A stretch of DNA of 64,000 nt from Botryotinia globosa (Eukaryota; Ascomycota; Leotiomycetes; Helotiales; Sclerotiniaceae): NCBI GenBank assembly GCA_014898425.1, contig RCSZ01000004.1, positions 1,116,001 to 1,180,000 of the forward strand, written 5' to 3'. A program made the position numbers and the translations under genes. Shown piece after piece: positions 1-13,100 of this stretch; within the stretch, counting starts at the first letter, position 1; each line of letters begins with the position of its first letter. The notes under the pieces were generated by a model that saw only the letters and a program-made list of their open reading frames with translations, did no database searches and had not been told where the DNA came from.

Positions 1-912
1 TGCAATATCCCGAATTCGCATATAATAAGGCTCCAGCTATCAGAAAACGGTCACAGCCAACATGATTAAAGCATCAACTTATGGCGCAGTTGGTGTAACA
101 CACGCAGAACGGAACTTTTCGAAACTTCCGAGTGTTTATATCAAAACAAGACAAAACGCGTAATTGGTGACCAAGTATAAAATCTGGTAAATGCGAGATT
201 TAGGTCTCCCATAAAACGTGATGCAAATAGCCTATTGAGCCAACAATTGTACTTGAAATTGTGTTTGAACCTTTTGACTTCGCCCATATGATATGCTTCG
301 TGACGCGTCTGAAGTATGTTGTTTCGGATATTGAACATTGGCAGCGTGGCCTGCGTCACTTCCGTAGCGTCTATAGTCCATAATCTAGGCTCCAGTTCAT
401 CGCAGACCATCCATGATAATTGATCGATATTGGAGATTGAGATAACGCTCAAGTAAGCAACACTGCACCATTAGCGGGACCGCGCTTAAACATGCGTAAC
501 CTCTGCTGCAAATGGAAAGCTGACTTGCTTCCTTTTTGTGTCAGCCACAAAAATCCACCAATAAGCTTGGTTAGATTGAAATTCCATCATGGATCCATTG
601 CGCAATTACCAAAATCTGGCGGAGCAGTGGCGAAGCAATACCTGCGACTCTGAATCGCGGACGACTGCAGATTACAACGTGCGCACGGAAACATACATTA
701 AATGTAACTGTAACTAGATTCACACCAGGCTCCATCTCAAGTTCTCAACTGGAATCAAAGCCCAACACAATCTTTGACTTTGCAACCTAATATATTCATA
801 AGTCGATCAAGTATTCGCCCTTCCGTGTCTCTCGGCTCCAGGGCCCGAGCCGTGATGCATGCAGGTGCTTACCGATGGATGGATACCTCCAGCTCCAATC
901 TCGTCTGCCGTT
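1..912. other. Intergenic; one weak exon-like ORF
   Basis: No gene can be supported. On the minus strand 141-452 is open for about 100 codons with a plausible amino-acid mix (several Trp, few low-complexity runs). It has no ATG at its start, only TTG preceded by an AG that could be a splice acceptor, and I recognise no domain. It could be the last exon of a gene or chance. Confidence 0.3.
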
Positions 913-916
913 TGTA

Positions 917-1424
917 AGAGTTCTGGCATCTGCTTACCGCACCTCTGTGACAAATGTGACAAAATCCCTGCAAAAATGAGGTTTTCCCATATAAATTATT
1001 ATATTGAATATTTCAATCAAATCTTTATATTTTCTTTTTTAAAAAATCAAAAATAATAAATAATTGAAATCAAAATATAAAAAATTATTTGAAATATTTT
1101 TTATTATTTTTATTGAATAGTTATATAGTATTGAAATCGAATTTTTTCAAAAATTCTAACATGTAACGTTTTCCCTATACAAAATAAGCGAATTTTCCTC
1201 AAAATTTAGAATTTTTAACTTTAACTTTTTCAAATCCTATTTAAAAAATAAAATAAAAATTCTATCTATTTTTATAAAATTTGATTAATTAAATAACATT
1301 TTTTTTTAAAAAAATCTAATTTTATTTCTTATAATAAGAAATAAACTAGGATATGAAAAATTGAATAATCCCATATTTTAGCTGGAAAAGCGTTACATAT
1401 GCAGTGAGAAGAAGCTAGAACTCT
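917..1424. mobile_element. Small A/T-rich TIR element (Tc1/mariner-like, degraded)
   Basis: The block is almost pure A/T between about 970 and 1380. It is bounded by inverted repeats: 913-941 and the reverse complement of 1400-1428 match at 24 of 29 positions, and three of the five differences are transitions. If the element starts at AGAGTTCT (917) and ends at AGAACTCT (1424), both ends are flanked by TA (915-916 and 1425-1426), the target duplication of Tc1/mariner elements. No ORF survives inside. It is either a MITE-sized relic or a RIP-degraded internal deletion derivative. The repeat also extends two bases outside the TA, so the exact boundary is uncertain. Confidence 0.6.
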
Positions 1425-1428
1425 TACA

Positions 1429-1910
1429 TTTGGGAGTGGCAGTGCAAATGAGCCTCAATGATCCCGTGATCTTCGCGCTGTCTGGTATTTTGTTGCATGT
1501 CTGAATTTGAGATTATCTCAAATTATTTTGAATCAACTTCCAAGTGAAGAAAGGCAAAGATCACATCACGTGAAATGTTTCAAAATCCTGCTCAAAATTC
1601 ATGGGTTCTTTGCCCATTAATGTGGGTAGCAGATAGAGATTATTTTTGATATTTATGATTTATAATGCAAGAGATAGCTTTTTACCGGAATCGATGATGA
1701 GATGTTGATATCACGTTTTAAAATTCGTACTACTCATGGGGTGAAGATTTCTCAATCTTTGTATTATATCCAACAAACACCTAAAACGCCTGATACCCCA
1801 AAGGCGCCAGCCTTGAACATTCTTTCTCGCCCGCAAAAATACGTTCCATCATGAAATGAGACAAGGAAAGGGTACCTCCCATTCTATCTATCTAAAGCTT
1901 GCGCTTGACA
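1429..1910. other. Intergenic, 3' flank of the ABC transporter
   Basis: No ORF or repeat can be supported here. It lies between the degraded TIR element and the 3' end of the transporter and probably contains that gene's 3' UTR and polyadenylation site. Confidence 0.5.
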
Positions 1911-4900
1911 CTACAGTTCGTGGTTAGCCTTCACTCTAGAATTCATATCACCAATTAGAACATAAGAAAACATACCATCTGCCAATATAACCCCCTCATT
2001 CCCAACAAGCGTCCATGACTTCCTCTTTCCACCACATTTCCCCCCTCTCCTAAGACAAAAATGACATCTGCATTCTGAACAGTTGCCAATCTATGCGCAA
2101 CAACAATCATAGTTCTCCCCCTCCCGGTTCTTTCAAACACAGCTTGCACGCTCCTCTCGGTCTCAGAATCTAGATTAGACGTTGCTTCATCTAACAACAA
2201 CAATTTTGGATTTCGAATCAAAGCTCGTGCAATAGCAATGCGTTGTTTCTGACCACCCGATAGTGCGACTCCATGAGCGCCCACGGCAGTGTTGTAACCT
2301 TCGGGAAGCGAGGATATGAAGTCATGGATCTCTGCGTCGCGACAGATTTGATGAAGCGCGGTGTCTGATATCTCTTCTTCATCCGAAATGCCCAGGAGAA
2401 TGTTGTCGCGGATCGAACCTTCAAATAAAGAGGGTTCTTGCGCGACCAACGAGATGAACTTGCGGTATTCTTCAAGGGAGATATCATTGATATTCGTGTC
2501 CTGGTAGAGGATTTGGCCACTCTGGATTTGGTAAAATCGCTCGAGTAGGGATATGATACTTGTTTTGCCGCATCCAGATGGTCCAACGATGGCTGCGAAT
2601 TGTCCCTTCTCAACAATCATGTCGAGTCTATTGAGCACCGGAACATCACGAGTAGGATACTTGAAAGAGACATTCTTAAGCTCAATTTTGACTCCACGCG
2701 AGCTTTTCTCCGGATCGTGAGCATCTGCAAAGTCGTAAAGCACTGACTGATTAGCGTTTTTATTTTCGGGTCTCATGCCATGGATACGATCTGCTGCTGC
2801 AAAGGCTTGCGCCACATTTGGTCCGAAGCTTAGAGATTGTCCTGCGGTGGTACTTCCTTGTACAACGGCTAAGTATACAACTAGATAGTTAAAGGGTGTA
2901 TACTCATGGTCCGCCAAAAGCTGACCACCATACCAGAGAACAAATGCCATACATAGTATAGCGATGCTATCGCTCATTGCGAATATAAAGGTTGAGAATC
3001 CAGCTTTCCGAAAAGCCTTGTTGGTATAATTTCGTAAGAGTTTTTCGTATCGCCCGCAAATCTCCGATTCAAGAGTTAGAGCCGATACTGTCCGAAACGC
3101 ACCAATAGATTCAGTAGCGAATTTTGAGCTCTCAGCAAATACTTCGTTGTTCATTTTCTCGAACTGGGTTTCGTATCGAAGTCGGAAAAATCCTGCGGCT
3201 AGAATGATGGGCATCGTCGTCACCACGGTCAATAGAGTGAGTTTCCATCCAAAATAAAAGGACATTGCCACAGACCCAAAGATGTTAAATATAGAAATGA
3301 GCACGATCGCCATGTTTATTCCAAGTAGCTGCTGAAGTTGAGTAGGATCACTCGCCATTCTAGCTGTCAAACTACCCACGGAGTTCTCCTCTTCATCATA
3401 GTATGATACGGGCTTCGAGAGTACGTTTTGAAAGTATTCTTGTCGATATGTAGCTGTGATGTTCTGAAGCTCTTGTTAGTCACTGAAGTAGCCGGAAATT
3501 GACAAAACTTACGAATGAGACCGTATTTGAAGACCATCCGAGGGCACAATAACTGAACCCCACACTGATGGCCAACAACGTAAACATGAAGCACCAATAA
3601 TTGGTCTGGACTTGGAGAGCTTGTCCCCATAAATTAAATAGAGATATGAGTTTTGCGAATAGAAATGCGTGTAATGGGAATGAAGCACCGGCGCCCAAAG
3701 AGCTTAGAAACATTATTGTATACCATACCCATCGCGGCTTTTGTTCCCAAAGAAAAAGTATAAAGCTACCTACGAGAGTTTTTGGCTTCACTACAGGGAA
3801 TCCCATTTCTACGCTGGATGATTCTTCTGCCACATCAAGATTAATTCTTTCGAATGTTGGTGAGTCCATTCTTCGTTTTTCCGGATCGCTAGGGGTATCG
3901 ATTTCTTTTCTAGGAAGCTCACTATTTCCCAGCTGCTGAGCATTTGCAAGCGCCCAATATGGACCATTCAAGTCCATTAACAGCTGTTTATGAGTTCCCT
4001 GTTGTACTACCTGGCCTTTTTTCATAACGACAATATTGTCAGCCTTAATAACAGTAGATAGTCGATGCGCTATTGTGATCGTAGTTCGGTTCTTGGAGAC
4101 TTTGTCCAGCGCAGCTTGAACTATTCTTTCACTTCTGACATCGATAGCGCTTGTTGCTTCATCAAGAATCAATATTTTTGGCTGCTTAACAATACTTCTT
4201 GCAATTGCTAGTCTCTGTCGTTGTCCGCCACTGAGTTTTATCCCAGAGTCGCCTACCATTGTGTCATATCCCTATAAAAGTTAGAAGCATTCTCAGATGA
4301 ATGAACTATGATTTCATGGCTGGCCTTACCTCTGGAAGTCGCTTAATGAATTCATCTGCAAAAGCCTCTTTGCAAGCTCGTCTAACTAATCTCCTCTTCT
4401 TTTCGTGGGATTCATATTCCCATTTAGTACCTATCAGACCATATTCCACATTTCTGTATATAGTAGTATTGAATAGAAATGGTTCTTGCTGAACAAGTCC
4501 TATCTGTGACCTCCACCACTTCAGGTCAATCTCATGTAATTTTCGACCGCCGACAGTGATTGTACCGTTTCGGAAGAAAAGTGTCTTGCGATCTATCAGT
4601 GATGATCTTCAAGCATTTTTTTCATGTCTCAAAACTTACAATGGCATTGTCCGTGAGGTTTCCATCAAGCTCATACCACCTCTCAATCAACCCGACGACG
4701 GTACTTTTCCCTGAGCCAGATGCTCCGACAATAGCAGTCAACTTTCCGGCTGGAAATCGAACACTGAGATTGTCAAGCACTTTCACATCATGCCTCAGAG
4801 GATAGGCAAAGTTGACATTTTCAAGAACGATATCTTCCCTGGAAGAGACAGCTGGCGCCTTGACACCATCCGTTCTCGGCTGTGGAGCATCAATGATACT

Positions 4901-6627
4901 GAAAAGAATACCAGCAGCACCGGCGGCTTGTGCGGCAGCAGTAATGGGAGCTGCTATACCCCCAATAGACATTACAATAGTCATTATAGACGACAAAACG
5001 CTGAAGTTTTTGATTAATGCCATATATCAAAGTGAAATAGGGTGGTAAACGAGAACGAACATAATTATAGTTGAGACGCTAGCAATTTCTGACTCTAGGT
5101 AAAGTTTGATGGCGAACCAAAATGACATCGCAAAAGTCCTGTGATGTTTGTAAGGACAAATTATCGTGAGTGTGTGGAGAAGACTTACGCATGAATTGCA
5201 AAAAAGACTAAGCCCAGTCAGTATAGGCAAGAAGAAATGTTATTTTGAAAACATACCAGGAGCTTGCTGAATAGCTACCAAGGGAGACATAAGTAAACCT
5301 CGCCGCCGAGATTCTTTTACCCATGCAGAATATCTCTTTGCCATTTTGCCTTCAGCTTCACAGGCAACAACCATCCTAATCGAACTGAAGACTTCACTCG
5401 CGATAGAAGAAGAAACTTGGTCAGCTTCCTCGACTTGCTTCAGCATCTTTACCAATCGCGGAATGGTGTATGAATAAAATGCAATGATAAAAATCAAGCC
5501 TGTGCTGGTCACAAGTGTGAGCAGCCAGTTGTAGTAGAATGCGACTATCAAAGCCGAGAAAATTAAAGAGATGCTTTGAAGAAACATGGACAGCTTTTCG
5601 GAGATACCAAGTTGGAGTATATTAGCAGTAATGGTGATGATGGATGCTGTTTGCCCTGATGGTAAAGTATCAAGCACCGAAATGGGTTGACGAAAAAGGG
5701 CATTGAGATACGCTATTCGCATTGATGCTGATATTCGAATGCTCACCATCCGGAATCCCAGCTATAAGAGTGTTAGGAAACTTTCGAGGGTCTATATGTG
5801 TAATCCACTCACGACAGCGACGTAATCGAGAAGAAGTCTCCCTAAGAACAGGTAGAGCATGTAAATTCTGTGTTGTTGCATTAGTATCTACCATCAATAC
5901 TCTTCACATATGCTGCTACTCACACATTTTGATTGATAGCTTCAGTGAATACCTCTTTTGTTTCATCCGAGTTGGGATTGTAAAATCTACTGAAATCGCC
6001 TACCAGTGAACCTAGGAATATACTCAGCACCTGAACAGTCACTAGACAAACGGTAATTTGTAGTTCTTACCAAAAACAACATTCATGAGAGGTAATGTGA
6101 TACCAGTGAACACTGAAGCACCACCTGCTGCAAGGAGGAGTAATTTTTCATTGCTGTCTGTATAAGAAAATATTCGCTGCAGAGGATTTTAGTCATGTAC
6201 AGAAGTCCAGTATGAAGTGAATACTCACCCTGAAATGAGATAAAGCAAGCCTATACTCTGCGCTGATATAAGGTTCCTTATCCTTTGGCGGAGGAGCAAC
6301 GACCTCGACGCTGCCACTGTCTATCTGGATCCCTTGCTCTCCCGGTAGTAAAGGTTCTTTTGCTGAAGCTGGCCATTGCGTTGGTGAGGTGGGCGAGTTA
6401 AAATCGCCAGAGTGTGGGAATAGAATCTCTTCCATTAAAGCACCTGTTTGCAATGGAGCTCCATGGAATTTGTGAGTCTGTCTTGCCATCCCTATATTCG
6501 ATAGAGATAGATCTGCCTTCTCTCCATCTTCATAGCCTACCTCCACATCTGTTAACAAAGGCACATCTGATTGAAAGAAATTTGGTGGAGGCGATGATGA
6601 CGACCTGCGATCAATGTTCCCAGCCAT
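1911..6627 (-). CDS. Full-length ABCB/MDR-type ABC transporter
   Basis: ATP-driven efflux pump with the TMD-NBD-TMD-NBD layout of P-glycoprotein, about 1,375 aa. My exons, minus strand, are 6627-6229, 6176-6071, 6011-5924, 5867-5813, 5761-5257, 5207-5189, 5138-5061, 5000-4640, 4584-4330, 4271-3513, 3463-1976 and a short last exon. All junctions keep frame. NBD1 has Walker A GASGSGKS (about 509-516), LSGGQ (635-639) and DEAT (659-662). NBD2 has GPSGCGKT (1169-1176), LSGGQ (1276-1280) and DEAT (1300-1303). Q-loops and H-loops are intact in both, so both ATP sites look competent. The last codons are ambiguous. After GLYWQM (residue 1371) a GTATGT donor probably leads to a tiny exon ending at 1911 or 1924; without splicing the stop is at 1955. 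One intron (5060-5001) removes an in-frame TGA. The gene is in tandem with the FSH hydrolase next to the PKS, so export of or resistance to the polyketide is a reasonable inference. Confidence 0.93.
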
Positions 6628-7645
6628 CTTTACTTTCTGAGGTGTAAAGTTTCCATAGAAATTCTCATGAAAGCACCACCTTTCTCAAGGTGGCAAATCA
6701 AAATAACTCAGTGTCTACACAAAATTTCTCGTTTCGAAATTGCCCCGCTCTCTCATTGTAAAGCTGACTAGGTCTCAAGAGAAGAAATTAGAGATGGATG
6801 GTGGAGCCAGCAATAGACCTCACATCCGTGCATATGGAGAACCCTTGGTCTGACCGCGGGCACTGAACGCTATAGCACACGGCTTGATTGGTTAAGATTG
6901 ATAATACATGATACATGACAGGAGATCCCCAGAATTTGTTTTGGCAAGAAATGAACGCAATTGATTTTGTTAGGGTTCTGCCAATCTCCTGATAATTCCC
7001 TTGAGCAATCATTATCGTTGCAGGGACTTAGACTTCGTATGTGGAATCCTCGATCTCCATTGTTCTATAAGAGTTAATAATACTTTGTTAGAGTCAAACA
7101 AGGTCGATTGTAGTTGTTTCTTCGTTTGACTTGGCGTGACAGAATATATAGGCGGAATTGTTGCGTAGTACCCTCGGTGAAGGTCCCCTTCAAAATGTCA
7201 AAATCCTGAAACTAGAGATCCCATAGCACGAAACCATTTCTTGGCCAGTCTGAAAAATGAAATGCACATGAAGCTACTCCCAGCAACTTCATAGAGCCAG
7301 GTATGAGGATGAAATGTTTAAGTTCAACGAGAAGGATAATGACTCTGTCAAGGACGTACAGCACACCAGCGCATACACTCTAAATGAACATCCTGCTATT
7401 TAATGAAATAAATTTATAAACTATAAATGTAATAGTAGTAATAATGCCTTTGATCCTGCCAAGTCGTCTCTACATTTGGTATCGTGTAATAATTAAACTT
7501 TTTGTAATGAAGAAAAAAGTGTCCGGTCTACGGTCTGGTAATACCAAGCTCCACAGCATACGTGAGGCCTGCTCACTACAAGGGTGCAAGGCCTTCTAAC
7601 AGTTATTTGACATAACTGCTTCAATGCATTGTTTTTTCTGATAGC
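6628..7645. other. Intergenic between ABC transporter and FSH hydrolase
   Basis: It holds the transporter promoter and the hydrolase 3' flank. Short ORFs here have no recognisable features. I see no repeat or RNA gene. Confidence 0.5.
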
Positions 7646-8604
7646 TCACAAAAGACCGATGTTCGAGCCCATGGTGCGTATTATGTTGCCAAGCTCTCGG
7701 ACAGTCTCTGGATCTCTGGGCAATGTGTGGCCTTTTCCATGATCAAAGAGGTACGCATTGTCCATATCGCATACATTGTAGAGCGAAATACACCCTGCAA
7801 GATATGGGTCTAACGAGCCAACTGTATCAAGAGTCAGATAATGTTCGTGGTGTCATTTGAGAATCTACTAGACTTACTAATGTGGACGGTTGGAATGGTG
7901 ATTGTCAAATCGGTTTCATCCGCAAGAACGATTCCATCAAATTCTGGTGTCATTGGAGGCCACCCGGCAAAGAATATAGCACACTTGAACATTGGTGTTC
8001 TTCCCTCGACTTCGAATCTTTTTTGTTCGTGCAACAGTAGCGTTCCAGCAACTGTGGCTCCCTCTGAGTATCCAATGATTCCGTCGAAAGGTCCTTCTTC
8101 TTGCATAATATCGTACAAGTACTCCATGGCGTCTTGTGCACTCTCATCACCATAAGTACCGTCGGCATTCGGGACAGGAACTGCGGAACCAATTCCACCT
8201 CTCATTAGTTCTCGCATTTGATCTTCTGCGGTTGCACCCTTGGGAAAGTTTCGAATGCGATCAAGAAGATCGCTTCCCCCTTCTTCTGTGTTACCGGGCT
8301 TTATGAATCGATAATGTGGTCCAGGACCGAAATAATCTTCATATCCTTCGGGAGGGAAGGCGTCGACTGGGCCATGAGCGAAGAATAATTCGGCAGTCTC
8401 ATCAGACGCTAATTCCTTAATGAGAGGAGCTATTTTAGAAGTAAGCATGATTCACATGTTGAATAGAACTGCCGAGGATACACACCAAGCTGCACTCTAA
8501 ATTTCTGCGTAAGGTCAGCTTAAGCACAAAGTTTGCAAGGGATGTTGAGAGATTGTGCTTACATCTGAGCTTCCGTATGCTCCGCAAAGACATAGAAACT
8601 TCAT
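7646..8604 (-). CDS. FSH1-family serine hydrolase (LovG-like)
   Basis: Predicted alpha/beta hydrolase of the fungal FSH1 family, 262 aa. Exons are 8604-8563, 8504-8486 (19 nt), 8429-7878 and 7821-7646; phases agree throughout. The nucleophile elbow is GYSEG (Ser142). The other triad members fit as Asp209 in SLDPY and His236 in GHTLPR, and GYEDYFGPGPHYRFI is a family-typical stretch. The N-terminal segment reads LCLCGAYG, where many members have a His in place of the second Cys, so the oxyanion region is slightly unusual. In lovastatin-type clusters such hydrolases (LovG) release the chain from a thioesterase-less reducing PKS. The gene is divergent from just such a PKS here, which makes product release the best guess. 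It could instead be an unrelated esterase. Confidence 0.9.
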
Positions 8605-10126
8605 GGTTGACAATGTTTGTGGATGGTTTTGGGAAGGCAATATTCTGAAATCTGAATTCCAAGGCTCGATATTATATTAACCGTAGAAATGACGAGAAAA
8701 TTGTTGCAAATATAAAGTTTGATAGAGGTCTTTATCCGGGGTTTATAAAGTTCCTTAAGCTTTTAAGAATGGAAGATCTGGTCAAGGATCTATATTGCTT
8801 CACAGCCAAGGGGAACCCATCCAACTTCTGGAGATCTCCATATTGAAACTTGAATAATACAAACATCCCTTCAAATCACGTCTGTCATCTTGGAACAAGT
8901 TTAAGATGATATCCACAGACGGAAGCAATTGGGGATGTGATCTCGACCGACTCGGACATTGTGGATGTCCTGCAGCATCAGCAAGTGATTGGATAGGAGC
9001 CTCTTCACTAATGGATCTTAGATCGTTTCTGTTTAATAAGAGACCATTGGGTAAGAATTCTGGCACGTCTGGGTATAGATCCACAGATTATATGGGGGGC
9101 GTTCGAGGATGGAGGTGAGGGAATTACCGGTCGATCAGGAACACTTGAGTCGAAGAAGGTTGGTGGCGTGAGGGGTTTGCGTGATTGTGGCTGGAGAAAT
9201 GATACGCCACACCAACGACCACAGGAATAGTAAAAAGGCAACCTGGAACCTTGATCATGGATGCACTTTTTCTGGTCGAGTCTGATCTCAAGTGCTTTTG
9301 GATGTTTCGAAATGAGGTTCAGTGCACAACACAACGTCCAGTCAGAAGCGTAAGATACATGGACTGACTTGCCGGCTATGCACTAATCGCCGGTTTCACT
9401 GACCTTATTCAAAAGGTAACCTGAATCAGAAAAGGAAGTATGTGCTTCAGCTTTGTTTTTGTCTGCATTCCTGTTTCATGCCTTCTTCCCCGTGTTCAAG
9501 TTTGTGGTGTAGCTAAGCTTTAGGCCCAGCTGTTGGTCGATGCTTCATTTATCATTGTTCATGGATCATGCCCACGATACTTCTTGGAACGAGGCGTTGA
9601 AAGTATATGCTACGATCGATTCTTGGTAATCAACGAACGACAACAGAGTCCATTACCGAGTGCAAATCAATGCATTATGAGTATGATGTGATGTGATACA
9701 ATCTCCAGCACGCTTTGAGGGGTTCAGACTCCAGAGCCTGACGGGTTTAACTTTATCATTTCCGCCCTTTTATCATTCCATAATGATCAACATGAATTGT
9801 CATTTAGATGGGATGAAAGGCCAAGATTTGATTGACACGGTGTGTGCAATAGCACCCGCTTTGAACATGGGATGGCAGCCGTGCGAGAATTTATCCGTTT
9901 GCATACCCGACACTTGACCGGGAACTCAAAGCTCACATTTCCCATCATTCTAGCTATTATTTGAAACACGACCATGTCTAAGTGAAGATCAGCTTGAACT
10001 GGCCCAAAAACATATTGACAAATCACTTCAGCGCATGTTATATCCAAAACCATTTACATGTTCTTGTGATTCCTATCTTACAATGTTATTGTAATACCAG
10101 ACAGCTTTAATCACAACAAGAAAGAT
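8605..10126. other. Divergent FSH/PKS intergenic region with unassigned coding-like stretches
   Basis: This 1.5 kb gap holds the promoters of both the hydrolase and the PKS. On the minus strand two overlapping frames look coding. One (about 9334-9120) can begin at an ATG with a hydrophobic start (MIKVPGCLFTIPVVV). The other (9084-8800) ends in a Trp- and acid-containing tail. I could not join them with a convincing intron, so no gene is called. It may be a small cluster gene or a decayed one. No Zn2Cys6 or other regulator motif is visible. Confidence 0.35.
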
Positions 10127-13100
10127 ATGGCGCCTTCAGCGACCACCTGGAATTTGCCCCAGGAGGGTATGAATGTTGCTGTTGAGGAAACGGTGTTAGA
10201 GCAGACATTCGAACCTACTCCGGGAGAAAGCGACGATGCGCCTGAAGTCAAGGCCTTCAAAGACATTTATTCTCAAGCTTTCAAAGATGGATACATCTCC
10301 GGATATAGCCAGCCCCAACATGCAAAGCAGATACCAATAGCAATCGTTGGAATTTCATGTCGGCTGCCAGGAAATGTTAGCACTCCGGATGAGTTTTGGG
10401 AGCTCTGTTCGAGAGCTCGAAGCGGTTGGTCAGAAATACCGAAGGAGAGATTTGATACCGCAAGCTTCTGTCATCCAAATCCAGGAAAGGCTGGCTGTTT
10501 TAATGCAGCCGGAGGAAATTTCCTCAAAGAAGATGTAGGACTCTTCGATGCGCCATTTTTCAGTCTTACTGCACAGGAAGCTACTTCGATGGATCCTCAG
10601 CAACGAATTTTACTAGAATGTACTTTTGAAGCTTTGGAGAGTGCAGGTATCCCGAAACATGAAATTGTCGGGAAGGATGTGGGTGTATTTGTTGGTGGCT
10701 CATTCTCAGAGTACGAATCCGCATCATTCGTGGACACCGATAGTATCCCTATGTACCAAGCTACAGGTAAATAATTTTCCCTTGGTCACATATTTTGCTT
10801 TACTAAATATCAACCTAGGATGCGCTTTTGCTATGCAGTCGAATCGTATTTCTCATTTCTTTGATTTACGAGGGCCTAGTTTTACTATGGATACTGCATG
10901 CTCTTCGAGTTTGGTTGCTTTACATCAAGCTTGCCAGAGTATTCGGAATGGAGAATGTAAATCAGCTATCACCGGTGGATGTCATCTAAATATGCTACCA
11001 GAGAATTGGATTTCAATGTCAAATTCTCGGTGAGTCTGCCATAACCCCATAGCATTTTGGGACCCCGTCTAATATATACAGATTATTTTCCGATGAAGGG
11101 AGATCTTTCTCTTTCGATAGCCGAGGCACTGGTTATGGACGCGGTGAGGGTTGTGGTTTGGTTGTTTTAAAACCTTTAGAGCAAGCTCTGAAGGATAACG
11201 ACAACATTAGGGCCGTTATAAGAGGGAGCGGCATCAACCAAGATGGTAAAACTCCTGGAATAACTATGCCTAACGGTTCTGCACAAGGTATGTCCAAAAA
11301 TTATTCCCATTGATTTTGCCATCCGAAGTGTTAACAGGATTAGAATCGCTCATGAAATGGGTCTACAAAAGTGCTGGTATCGACCCAAAAGACACAGGTT
11401 ACGTGGAAGCTCACGGAACCGGTACCAAGGTTGGAGATCCTATAGAAGCTACCGCTCTATATAATGTATTTGGAGAAGGCAGAAATGCCAGAAACCCCCT
11501 CTTCATTGGATCCGTGAAATCAAATATTGGACATCTTGAAGCTGCTTCTGGTGAGTATCAATTCGTTATCCTAAATTGCCTAAAAAGCTAAGAAATATCT
11601 CACAGGTATTATATCGGTCATCAAGACAGCTATGATGCTTGAAAGAGGCTTTATCCTGCCTAATCACGATTTCAAGACGCCTAATGAGAACATACCCTTT
11701 TCAAAATGGCATTTAAAGGTTACTCATAGGTCGCTCATAGTAAACTGAATCAATGCTGATCTTTCTTAGGTACCGATCAGTCAACGCCCATGGCCAAGAG
11801 CAAAGAAGTTTGCTAGCGTAAATAACTTCGGCTTTGGAGGCACAAATGCACATGTTGTTTTAGAACGAGCTCCTTTCATAAATAAGCTTGAGCCTGAATC
11901 CAGTGAGAAAGCACTGCAAGGCAGAAGACTAATCGCCTTGTCCGCGAATGATAAAGGAGCTCTAGAGGCGCTCATGAAAAACATCGGGATATATTTAGAA
12001 AGAAGACCGGAATTCTTTCAGAATGGTCTAATGAGTAATGTTGCTTATACACTTGGACAACGAAGATCTCTGTAAGTGCTCGTTCCATTCATCTAGTCTA
12101 TCCCAGATGTCCCAGTTCAGCTATATTTTTTCTATTCCTAGAAGATTGACGGCACTGGTACTAATTTAATAATGCTTAGACTGCAATGGAGAGTCGCCAT
12201 TCCGGCCACATCATCCTTCGAGCTCATACAAGCACTTAATTCTGGAAAAATTACTCCAATGAGAGAGATTGAGCCACTGCGTATAGGTTTCATTTTTACC
12301 GGACAGGGCGCTCAATGGAATGCAATGGGCCGAGAGCTTTATGAACATTATCCGGTCTTTGCTGCATCCCTAGATGCTTGTGACAAATGTCTCATTTCAT
12401 TCGGGGCACCTTTCTCCCTCATCACCGAATTGAATAAAGATGACACATCATCGCTTATCAACGAAGCTCATATAAGCCAACCTGCATGCACAGCTATCCA
12501 GTTGGCCTTGACTGATTTATTAAGAAGTTGGAACGTAATTCCAGCAGCCGTCGCTGGTCATTCCAGTGGTGAAATTGGAGCGGCTTACGCAGCTGGAATC
12601 TTACCCCTTGACTCCTGCATGGCTATTGCATACTACAGAGGTCTAGCAACTGTTGGGTTAAGGAAGAAATTTCCAGATCTTCGAGGATCAATGATGGCTG
12701 TTGGCTGCACTAAGGAAGAAATAGAGCCACTCATCGATCAACTTAGCGCAAAGACAGCTCGTATAGCTTGCTTTAACAGTCCGTCTAGTTTGACTATCTC
12801 AGGAGACGAGCCGGCAATCGACGAACTTCAAGTATTAATGGAACAGAAGCAAATGTTCAATAGAAAGCTACAAGTTGATGTGGCTTATCATTCTCATCAC
12901 ATGAGCTTGGTCTCAAAAGATTATCGAAGCTGCCTTCAGTCTCTTGCTCCACCCAAAACTTCAGATGTCAAGTTTCATTCTTCATTACTTGGTCATCTTG
13001 TTGAAGGATCGAGACTTGAGGCCCAGTACTGGGTAGACAATCTGACACAAGCGGTTCGATTCTCTGAAGCTCTGACGGATATGTGTGCACCAGGCGATGG

